NCBI RefSeq assembly: GCF_000003605.2
Contig: NW_003157232.1
Span: 161,032-187,050 of the forward strand
Direction: 5' to 3'
Source of the DNA: Saccoglossus kowalevskii
Taxonomy: Eukaryota > Hemichordata > Enteropneusta > Harrimaniidae
DNA: 26,019 nucleotides
The notes under the pieces were generated by a model that was given only the letters and a program-made list of their open reading frames with translations, did no database searches and was not told where the DNA came from. Below, piece after piece: positions 10,771 through 21,700 of this stretch; positions within the stretch are counted from its first letter, which is position 1, and each line of letters opens with the position of its first letter. Position numbers and translations under genes: made by a program.

Positions 10771-13190
10771 CACCCAATCATAATCCGACATTAATCTGTA
10801 CAGTCAATAATTTTGCTTCGAGCAGACATTACTGTAAAAATGGGACATTCAACATTTTATATGTATCGGTCATAGTAGATATTGCCTATTTTAAATGTTA
10901 ATATTACATGTACGCAATTAATGTATTATTTCAGTGGCTCTGATATAATCCTCATACAACTTCTGTCTTACGGACATCAGGTATTTTGTCTTCCTATTGT
11001 ATCCGACGACAGTTGAACACGCGCCCTGTTTGGAATTTTCCATTTAACTTCGTTGTAGTAGCTCGCATATTGGCTTCATTGGATTGTCACAACGCCAAGC
11101 TTCAAATCATATTTCTAATATATTAGTATTTGACCAAGTATTCCCTAACACACAGACGGATATGTTGTTTTTTACTACCAATGTTGTTTATTTGGTTTCA
11201 CAGGGAATACTCTTCTGTCCATCAGTTGATTAGTTATTACCGTGGAGGTTTATTTTTAGCTCCATGTTATACCAAATCCTGGTAGTAGAGAGTTTACAAC
11301 GTGAGCAGACAAGTATACTCTGTATCACTCCTACCTCATAATTAGAGACAATTTACATAATAGTAGTATTCAATCTGGTAGATCTGTAATTATATGAGGT
11401 GACGTACCTTACGTGTAAAATACCTAGTGCCATTGCTACTCCCTTTACCTTAGGAGCTACACGAGAATAATTGATAGTCGTTCGGCAACTGTGCAAATAT
11501 ATTGTATATGTCTTTACATACTGAATTATTTTTTACTTTGATTTGTTTAAATGGGCGAATCAGTTATAATTTGTGTGAAAAAATTTACTCAACTTATGCT
11601 GATTTGAAATTAATAATTTCACGCAAGATAGATATGTGACAACTATTGTGTTGATATTACATACTCATAGTAAGACAAATGACAGAGTATTATGCAGACG
11701 GTGGGTCGCATGACGCGATTGGTTGCTTTATGTCCTCATTTAAATATATAAATATATAACTTCAAAACGTTTTTCAATTTCACGGCAAATAAAACAAAAT
11801 ATTATGGTTTTATTACTTTATATGTAACTTGTGCATGGCTTCAAGTGATTTACTAAAAAAAAACGTTAAAAACGGTTGTAAACATCATTTTTGAGCTACG
11901 GTTTGTAATCGATGTTTTCGGTGTATACGGAAATATATTATATGGTTTTCTTGTTATTTTAAGACACCGAACGCTCCGAAAATCACAAAGAATGTAGATG
12001 GATACTACTTATTGTCTAAAGTGTGATTGCGCCAAATTGTCCCCCTCCCCGTTTTAAGCTATTTCTAAGCGTGCAAAATGTCCTAATTAGTATTCATATA
12101 CCACGAATTTTCACAATTACGTTGTCGCGAGTCAGGTCACTTGATGGCGACGTAAAACATATGGTATATTTTCGAAAGAATGTTTCGGTTAGTCTGACTA
12201 CAGTCCCTACATCAGAAAGAGTCACTGTGCTATACCTTCGCTTTTCACAACAATTTATCAACGTCGGTGTCATACTGTTGAAGAGGCAACGTGGAATACT
12301 TTGATTGTTTTTTTGAGAATGTTTTTATTTTCGATATTGCATCTTTGATAAAAATATTGTTATACCGCATGTGTAAGATCGTCACGTTGCGGCCAATGAC
12401 ACTATTAATTATTATTGATTCGAAGTAAATAATGAAAATCCAGTGTCCTCGATTTAGTAGATAGTGTATAGCGCATATTATTCTGTTGTACACATATTAT
12501 TCTGTTGTAAGTGACTATCTTCACCTTTACATTCTTGTGTCCTCGCCCATACATACATATGAGAAATGAAAGCAAAGTAATACTAATTACAATGGTCTTT
12601 ATTAAAACTGACACTCGTGTTGTAAACTGTATATTACATACCAGGATGAATTATGAACATATATACAATGTATATACAAGCTGTCACACTCTTTTATTGT
12701 AAATACCAAACACAGTCAAAAATCGCATATCAATTACAGTATGGAAGATATATGAATATTCACTGTCATAATAAATATAGCATTTGCTTTGTAGTAAAAC
12801 GCGACGTATATATTACACTATGTATAATATGTATATTATATTAATGTAATAATACAATAAATACATCACAAGTGCAATATAGACGAGAACATGTCATTTT
12901 TAATATTGTTCTTCGATACTGTATATTAACTACATTGGCCTAAAATTTGTCATGATCTGAAAATGCTGTTATTGTAGCACATATCTCAGTATTCGTTCGA
13001 TGGAAGAAAATTCTCTAACACGCAGTAGTTTGTGATGAATCCTAATATAAATGTGTCAAACAGCAGTAATTAAAAATATATATTTTCGTTCATATTGCAC
13101 CCTTAATTTGTACATGATTCAAATAGTCAAAGTCAACTTGGGAAACAAAGACTACTGTGTGTGTACTACTGTGTGTGTAACTAGTTTTTC
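10771..13190. other. Intergenic DNA with a small tandem duplication
   Basis: No gene is recognised. The segment CATATTATTCTGTTGTA is duplicated exactly at 12474-12490 and 12493-12509. A 14-base unit CTACTGTGTGTGTA is doubled near 13152-13179. Open frames at 12023-12304 and 12245-12702 overlap on both strands and have no recognisable features. The right end should contain the 3' UTR of the minus-strand glycosyltransferase. Plus-strand TTTATT at 12598-12603 and 12693-12698 would read AATAAA on its strand, but none is clearly favoured. Confidence 0.5.
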
Positions 13191-14525
13191 TCAGTTTATT
13201 GTAAAATTCCGACGATTTTCGATCATTTGGATTTCCTCTGTGTAAATAGGTTTTCCGGGCTTGTCACCCAATCCACTTACATCGCTAGGGCAGCGCTGGT
13301 AACCCCTTCGAATCATCCGTAATTGCCACCATAGTTTAGCTATCAACATTCGATATTCCACCGGGCTTAGCCGGTTTGGTCCATATTTCATGTTTGAAAA
13401 ATGATGGGATACAACGAGATCTCTAATGTTGCAAGCACTGTCAGGGAACATGGACGACCGAAAAGCAGTGTGTTGATATACGGGGAGGCCCAGTTTGTAC
13501 ATTAGCATGCCAATAAAAACGTCCTCGTACTTGAACATACTGGTTTGCAGAGCCGTGGTATATAGTTCAGCAACAAGATCTCCAGATATTAAGTACGCAG
13601 TGCCGGAACAGTATGCTGGGTACACTTCATACTGCCAGTCTGGTTCAGAGGAGCCCGGACGTTGATCAACAACCGAGCGATTACCACATGATCCTATCAA
13701 CGTTCTAGATTTTGGTATGTTGTATTTCATTATGTTATGAGGTTGTAACAGTATATCGTCGTCGCATTTCATCACGAACTTCGCAAGAGGACAGTGTACA
13801 TGTGCCCACTTCAAGCCCATGATCGTCTTCAATGTCAATTTGTAGTAACTGTCTTCAAAGTTGCCCCCTATGATGTCATTATGCTTAACGTCCTCGGAAA
13901 GGATGCGGTGAAAGTATTCGTGATGTGTGTATTTGGGATTACCAACCAGGAATAATATGACCACTCTCAAGCCATCATAAAAGTTTACGTTACCCCACGT
14001 CTTTCTGATATTCTTTCGCTCATTCTCGTTCGTAATACGAGTCGCTACTAATATAAGCAAGTCGATTTCTTTGACTCTACCCCCAGAATCCATGCACTTC
14101 TTTGGGTGGTTTATTGTAAATGCAATATCACGAAAATCCTCCGTATTTTCCTGAATCGGCACCGTGTTTACATTTAGCACAGTTTCGAAAAACTTCGACT
14201 CTACGTCATAGTCGCTGCGGTTGTGCACGTTTATAAACTCCGACCCTACGTCTTTAAGAAGCGAGTTTTCTCGACTAGCCTCGTAATCGCCTGGCGATTC
14301 ATCCAGCAGTGCGCGTCCTTCAACCGAAATTGGACCTCGGTATCGTGCTACTAGTTTGGCTGCATTCCCTATTCTTTTACGCGGATTGGAAACAGCAATC
14401 ATATACAGAACTGACATCAATGCAATGAAACAGACAAGAATGAACAGCAGTTTCACTGACATAATACGTCTTTTCATGCAGGGGAGAATCCATTTTCTGG
14501 TCCTGGAGCTAAACGACCAACGCAT
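13191..14525 (-). CDS. Beta-1,3-galactosyltransferase family protein (GT31), type II membrane
   Basis: Intact 444-residue single-exon frame. The N-terminus is basic (RTRK, KRR), then a hydrophobic signal anchor spans about residues 22-44, then a stem to about 150 and the catalytic domain. GT31 landmarks are present in order: LLILVATR (156-163), NERKNIRKTWG (168-178), FLVG (192-195), EDSYYKLTLKT (224-234), the metal-binding DDD motif MKCDDDILL (252-260), YPAYCSGTAYLIS (302-314) and EDVFIGMLMYKLGL (334-347). N-glycosylation sequons are at N102, N282 and N440. The family transfers Gal or GlcNAc from a UDP-sugar in beta-1,3 linkage in the Golgi; the sugar and acceptor cannot be told from sequence. 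The first Met is chosen because an in-frame TAA lies seven codons upstream; Met17 or Met22 could also serve. Lack of introns is common in this family. The stem and the last 40 residues are not recognisable. Confidence 0.92.
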   Translation of the reverse strand: MRWSFSSRTRKWILPCMKRRIMSVKLLFILVCFIALMSVLYMIAVSNPRKRIGNAAKLVARYRGPISVEGRALLDESPGDYEASRENSLLKDVGSEFINVHNRSDYDVESKFFETVLNVNTVPIQENTEDFRDIAFTINHPKKCMDSGGRVKEIDLLILVATRITNENERKNIRKTWGNVNFYDGLRVVILFLVGNPKYTHHEYFHRILSEDVKHNDIIGGNFEDSYYKLTLKTIMGLKWAHVHCPLAKFVMKCDDDILLQPHNIMKYNIPKSRTLIGSCGNRSVVDQRPGSSEPDWQYEVYPAYCSGTAYLISGDLVAELYTTALQTSMFKYEDVFIGMLMYKLGLPVYQHTAFRSSMFPDSACNIRDLVVSHHFSNMKYGPNRLSPVEYRMLIAKLWWQLRMIRRGYQRCPSDVSGLGDKPGKPIYTEEIQMIENRRNFTIN

Positions 14526-16379
14526 AGCAAGAACAACCGTTGATTAATTGGCTTTTGGCCAAACGACTGTTGCTGTAATTCCTATCTTTATCCCTTGTGA
14601 TATTGAACACCGCTAATTATATTCAAAATCCAGGTAACGTATTTGACCCGTTGCAAGCCGGCGCATCGAGTCTCACCGTGTAGAACACTCGATCTATGGT
14701 CCATTGTATACTGTCCAGACTTCGCCAATTGTATGTAGTTCACGGCAATTATTGCGTCTATCAAAATAGTGGGAATAAAAAATGCCCAGTGTATTGTTGG
14801 TTTAAATGGATATTTCTTGAAATGAAAACCTACTGGTAACTGCAGTAAAAACCGGCAACGAAGTTGAGCATCAAGTATTTGCCGGGTTACATGCTGGACG
14901 GCTACTACATTATCTGTCTACCGGTAGCGCTAACAAACGCTAAATGGGTCCAGCGACGTGGCCACTGTTGTTCTCCTGAAGGCACAGTGAAACGGCACGA
15001 TACGGGTATACTGTGTGTCTCTTATGTTACAAATACATACATATCTCAGCCAATTAAATTCCTCCGTGGAGTAACATAGAAGCCATAGCTGTGGCAACTG
15101 TCAGAACAACTGACGTAATTCCGCCGACGTGTCCAGCCAACGTACTAGTATATAAAACTGTGTTGCACCACGTGACACGGATTACCGCGGGCACTGTGCA
15201 CTGCTATATTTTCACAGTATGTGCTTACGTTGCAGGTTTCGATGTCGTGCTTGTATATGTCAAGGTCACCGAGTCATAGCGATGTACCGTGTCACATTAT
15301 GCATTGGAATACTACTGCCCACCCGTTGTTCACTTGACGGGTATTTTTTCAGCCGGACTGGTAAAAATTAAAACTGACATGCTCGGTTGTCCCGTAACAA
15401 TGTTATGCTGTTCGTAAATTATAATTTTGAAAATGAATCTTTACTAAGAAAATAAATGTAATACATTGCAACAACGCAAATACCAATAAACTGATTATAT
15501 TGCTAACAAGCATTAACAGCCATGAACTAACAAAACTAGCAAGCTACATCTATAATTGTTTCAGTACCAGAAAAAAATCATTTCAAAAAACGACCAGCTG
15601 CCCCTAAATAAGTAAACTACTTTTTTTTTAATTCTTTTCAATTGTAGCGCTTCCATTTTGTTACTTCCTCAGTTTTTTCATCTTTATTGTAATTTTTTAT
15701 GAGTCAATATCGAAATAAGGATACGATAATGCAATAAAGATTATTATTATTACTAAATTGGATCATGGAGCTAAAAAAGCTCTTGAAACAAAGAACGCAA
15801 CAATTTAATAAAGGAAACTGTCTGGTGTGTGTTTCTGAAAGTTTCCAAGCATTGCTCCTTTTATATAATCAGAAGGTTTAGATAATAATTATAATATGCC
15901 GTACCAATGTTGGTTTAAGGGATTATCTGACAGCCAGCATTACAGTTGAGATTGTTATTTACAAACCTGACACTGTATTTAACACTTCAATTGACGCGAA
16001 TGACTTGAAAAATCTACAGAACATTGGTAACTCTGTAGGCTAGAGAATCGTGTCTTGATTTTCCTTTATCGAGCTACCAATAATTCGTTTCCGCAACGCA
16101 CATCATAACAGATAGTATTAACAAATGCGACAAAATACACAGTTTCTATTGAAATAAGGTGAGAATAAATATACTAGTAGTACATGTATATGTTACTATC
16201 AACAACAACTTTTGCTATAATACTTCTTATGATCTTTCTTATCTATCACTTTATGACTACCCTACTAGGGTAATAGTTGTTCTAAGAATGGAAAGGTTCA
16301 CTAATATAACTAGGATTTCGCTATAAAGTAGATAAGCTGGAGTCTTTCTAATAATACATGTACATTGTTCATTCGCTAG
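14526..16379. other. Intergenic, upstream of the glycosyltransferase
   Basis: The first few hundred bases should contain the promoter and 5' UTR of the minus-strand glycosyltransferase, but I see no TATA box or start site I can defend. The short frames 14864-15079 and 15091-15279 have no recognisable domain. Near 15735 the sequence CAATAAAGATTATTATTATTAC has a short ATT run of the kind seen at LINE 3' tails, but nothing upstream confirms such an element. Confidence 0.4.
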
Positions 16380-16830
16380 TCGAACGCCAGTCGTAGTGTT
16401 GCGCCCTCTCTGGTACATTGCGTAGTCAGCGATCAGCTGGCATCGTTCTGTCTTCCATGTACATATCGTGAATATCCCCAGATTTGGCGGTCATTGGGTG
16501 AGTTGTACTGTATTATGTAGCACATTCTACGCTTCAAATGCCAATATGTACATGTCCCAACTCCAAACACGCCACTGCACTTCGACTGTGTGGGTCCAAA
16601 ACGGGAAGTCAAATCAACTGTGTCAGATGAAGTGGTGTCGAGAATGGTGGCGCTCACACAGTCACGCGTTGACAGCATACCCAGGTAGCGTGTCTGTACC
16701 AGTTGTATGTTCATTTCAGAAATATACGCGCGGTGTAATCACCCGCACACGGGCGTGTGTATTTCTTGAGTGGATATTATTTTTGACACAGAAATATGGC
16801 AATTATGACAATGTTTACTGACTTGAGCAA
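16380..16830. other. GC-richer island with open frames on both strands, unassigned
   Basis: Composition is richer in G and C than the flanks. A 117-codon plus-strand frame (16468-16821) and a 93-codon minus-strand frame (16433-16714) overlap. Neither has domain motifs, a membrane segment or a convincing start context. The higher GC alone lowers stop-codon frequency. It may be a decayed element, a regulatory island or a non-coding exon; I cannot decide. Confidence 0.3.
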
Positions 16831-18740
16831 AGCACACAATATAATCCGTGAGTTTTTTTTTTTTGGTCACAATAAACCAAATTTACCTTATAACCATTCT
16901 TAGATAACTAAGAAAATGGATGGATGAAATAAAAAAAAATATGCACATAAAGTGACAGGGCGAGTGCTTATGTTGGTGATTACTAGTATATTCCCCAAAG
17001 ATTGGCACTATTTTATCACCTCTAGGAATTATATTTCGCAATGCTATATGGTAAATTTGACATTCGAATAACAAATTGCAAAACACACTTTTGAAAAACA
17101 AATACAGAAGGCTCCTTAGTGCAAATATAGGTGCGAAATAGATGTGTGATGGTACAGATGTGTGTGACTTATAGTGCAGTGGATCTGTTGGAAAAGTTTG
17201 TTTTACTGATATGTAAACCAAGAGCATTCATTATGAATATTTAACACGTTTCAATTGATACAATGCCCAGTTGTATCTAAAACAATTAGAATTCCGCAAG
17301 TAGAATTTATTACTTGGACCTTGTCTTATAGTGATGGCATTATTTCTGATTTCCTGAGTCAAATGAATTAAGTTTCATTTCTCATGAGTGTGATTGAGAC
17401 TCTCATAACTGTAGGTGACTAATTTATAGTACATGTAATTGTTGGCGAATTTGTGTTAGTTCGGACAAAGTCCAAAAACGGAAACTTATGGATTGACACA
17501 TGTTTTATGTGCGCGTGTGCGTCGATCACATTGAAACTTATATACTAACATCATACATATTTGAAGACGTATGCACATCTATTCGTTTCTCGATCCGGTT
17601 TATACGCGAATATGAATATTTTAGACGTAAAATACTATCCAGACATATCTCAAACAATTTTCTTCAAACCCTCTTTTCAAAAGACTATTAGTCATTTGGG
17701 TGTCAGAATCATATTATGGGGCATTGTTGTCTGATTTTCTTCAAACTTGAATTAACTAATATTGGTAGTTGATGCACATGACTTCAATAAATGCATTACT
17801 CGCAAGATGGCTGACACATATCATACCATATCATACATCTTTGGGAAATTAAAAACTTTATACATAGACAGTACATCACGCGTACCTGATCAAAGATGGT
17901 CGACTGCTGATCATTTAAAAAAACGCAAAAAGTAGGCATTTTAACTTGTTCTGGGGAGGATATTAGGCCTGTGTTGCTTGATTTCTGTAACACTCGTTGA
18001 ATTGCGTGACCATTTCATGAAGTTGATGTACGTCATTTCGATTTGCTAGATCCACCCAAGATGAAGTCGCTCGACTACCACATCATATGCATTTCTGCAT
18101 GTGTGTAAATTTTCACTATGCACAGAACTAGTAGCTAAATCATCATATAAATATATATTGTATATTATTTATTGTTACATGCATACCATGTATATTTCCA
18201 TAGTGATAATAATATTCTCTATGCACAATAGATGCGTATCGTTTTGTGTATTTAAAGGATCAGGATGTGATAACTGCTTACGAAACACTTGGCATCACTG
18301 CATGTATTCGATGAAGTTCATACATCTTTTTCTTACTGATTTGATCAGTAAAGTGTACTTGTCAGTTGTTTTGTTTTGACCTTGTCGATTATTTTCATGA
18401 CTGTTTGCTTGGACTTATATTTCCATACACGACTTGTGTGTTTAACACTGAATACACAATGGGGATACTCCATTTAAAAATGCTCATGTTTTAATGAAAT
18501 AAAAATCACATATCAAACAGAATTGCTGTTTTAAAGTAGGGTAAACAAGTGCTACTAGGCGTCATCACATGTCACCTCATAGTGACCTTCAAAACCGCTG
18601 AGTGTCATTATTATGTGGTGGTGACGCATGCTCCCAGAGATATATTAAAGTTAACATGCATTTGTTTAATATTCAGACTCAAACTGACTGACATATTTTA
18701 GTGTCGTTTACTACTGAACTAGGGGAACTCATGTCATAGG
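16831..18740. other. Intergenic, upstream of the ACCS-like gene
   Basis: AT-rich DNA with no supported gene. Minus-strand frame 16883-17227 and plus-strand frames 17500-17691 and 18101-18379 are short and have no recognisable motifs. The promoter and any non-coding first exon of the ACCS-like gene should be here. TATATTAAAG near 18640 is a weak TATA-like word only. Confidence 0.4.
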
Positions 18741-21700
18741 ATGTCAAAATCAGAACCTGAAAAGGGAACTCAGTCACCACTATGTGTTGTAAATCACCGT
18801 GAACACCAATGTATATCTAAAAGAGCAGCGAGCATGAGGCGTGGTCTTGCGGGGTTAGGCAAGAAACAACATGCCCTCAACCCTTATAATAAGGAAACTA
18901 ACCGTGAGGTAAATAGAAAGTTATCACCTGATAATTGAGTCAAGTAACTTGTTTCTAATCGTTGAGTTTAAACAAAAATACTATATCATTTATTGCCTTT
19001 TAATAATGCATGTTTCCCCCGAAACAGGGAATAGTTGGTCTTGCAATTGCTGAGAATACATTAACACATGACGTCATAGCAAAAAAGGTGAGTTACGGCA
19101 GTATATTATGTGGATGGGTCTATAAGCGTACACGATAGCATTTAATGGAATCATATTGATATACTCGATGTACATAATAGGGTTTTCGACTTGAATCATT
19201 TATTGAATTTGAATCAGACTACCTTGTAATCGACTTTTTCCTGATAATTGTGGGCAATGATGTTAAGTGTATAATTAAAGTTTCATTTATATTTCCAGCT
19301 TTCAATGATCCAATCTACCTTCCGTCTAAGTGTAGAAATTTTGAAAAATGCTGATGCTGCGGGTTCCAAACAATTCAGAGAAACATTGGCAGCATTCCTA
19401 ACAAAGTATGGGGGTGCAGTAAAGCCACTAAACCCGGATAACGTGAGTATACATCAGACAATTATTATAGCTGGTAATAATTTATCAGATCTGAAACCCA
19501 GCCGATATTTTCCATGTTTAAATTATTATACATCGTGGTTAATATTGGCATTCTCATTTAACAGCTTATAATTGTAAATGGTGGTGGGTCTGCAGTATCA
19601 ATGTTGTCCACAGTGCTGTGTGATCCAGGAGGTATGTAACAAACACTGTAATATAACAAGCGGCAATAGCTGCAACTACCCGCCTATATTACCTGATTAA
19701 TGTCAATTTGTAACGGTCATCGTCAAAATGTGGACACTGAAGGTATAGCATATACGCTATATACCGACGTTGTACATTTAAACCACTTGCAAGTGGGAGA
19801 AAATTGCCTCGGGATTGCGTCAGGGCATCCAGAGGGCCCTTTCTATTGAAATCCAGTTTTCGTCAAGCAAACCTCCTGTATAAGTTGACAACTTGCATCT
19901 TGACAGGTTAAGCCTCTTTCTGACATTCTCTAACTGATGATTTGATGTGTCATTTCCCTTAATACTGTGCTTCGTGTATCACAATACGGTTCTTTTCGCG
20001 TGACCGATTTCACTGAAATGAGGACTACTCCGAGTACACCCCCAGTTTTCACATCGTATTTTACGTAACATTAGCCTCGAGGCACTTTACCCATGCCTAT
20101 TTGATTAAACAATATTTTTATAAGATTTCGTCATCTTCATTTAGTTTTATTTAAACAAAATGATGTTCAAAATCACACTATTTATAACATCTACAATGAC
20201 ATAACAATTACAATATTTTTTTTCTTTCTTGTGAGCCAGACGCATTTTTAATCCCGACGCCATTTTATTCTGGCATTGAACCTGATTGTGGACGACTGGC
20301 GCAGGTTGAATTGGTTCATGCTGATTTGACAAGTCAGGTAATTTAAGTTGTATGTAACATTATAATTCTTATGACGATACTTCATATAATTTGTCTCTCT
20401 CTCATCAGCATATTTTGTTGTTACTTTCCATCATAATTTGTGCCACAATTTGCTGGATTCCAAGTTTATTTTTCAGTCTGGAATTGGAATACAGCCGTTT
20501 CAACTTACAGTAAATACATTAGAAGAGGGACTTCTCAAAGCCAAGAAACAGGTGAGTATCATTATCTACTTGATTGAGTTTTGCAATACATTACTCATAT
20601 GACAACTGTAACACACAGTACGTATAATAACTGTATAATGTTGTCCTTCATCATTATGTGAATACAAATATACTCGTAGGTTATTGACCCGTCAACACGT
20701 AACATTATTTCCAGGGTTTTATTGTCCGAGGTATATTTCTTATAAATCCTAACAACCCATTGGGTGATGTGTATTCAAAAGATCTGGTTATGGATTGCCT
20801 AATATTCGCAAAAAGGTACGGATCTATTAAATAACATTAAAATTAAAAAACAGCATCAGAATATTCAAACGTATATTGAAGACGGCTGTTTATAAAATTG
20901 AAATGTACTTATTTAATATTAATTCTAATTACCAGTAATCTGTTGTATTTATTGCAGTCACAAATTACATGTAATTATGGATGAAATCTATATGCTGTCT
21001 GTGTTTAAAGAAGATGTTCATTTCACTAGCGTGATGGCCTTGGAGCATTTACCAGACCCTGACCGTACACATATGATATGGGGTTTTTCTAAGGTTAGAT
21101 TTTTACATTGTTTGTTGTAAAATTATGTACTGTTGATTGTTTTGGGTGGTATAAATATTCATGTATATTTACCAGGATTTCTGTATGTCTGGACTGAGAT
21201 GTGCATGTATTTACAGTTGGAATGATCAAGTTGCCTCGTCATTAAAGACAATTGCAGAATTTCACAGTGTACCAACGTATCTCCAGTCATTACTCAATGA
21301 AATGATATTGGACAAAGGTGAGAAACATTTTATAACATATCGTCCATGTACTAATCAGATATGTATTACTCAAACGTAAACACAGAATATTAGTTAGTTG
21401 AGGTAGCGAGTTTATTGGCAAGGGAAATACTGACCTACAAATTGAAAGAAGGGCGTACGTAAAATCACCAAACCTATGTATATTTAGAAAGACCCTGCTT
21501 TAAAGTTTCGATTAATATTTGTTTTTCAATATTGTATTTGTTATATGGCCACATGACCTCCAAAATCAATAAGATTAGTAAATTTGTAACGTGGATAAAA
21601 TTGAAAATGGTGGCACCGCTATGATGACATTGACCCCGAAAATCACGTTATCGTGGTAAAAAGGTCATGCAATTCGATCCTGTACTTCTATTTTCCCTTC

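Noticed and set aside
10370-10901. Two overlapping frames across the right inverted-repeat arm
   Set aside because: The frames are not kept in the left arm, contain no known domain, and the conserved unit is nucleotide sequence.
12023-12702. Several frames on both strands
   Set aside because: They overlap each other, are short, and have no recognisable features.
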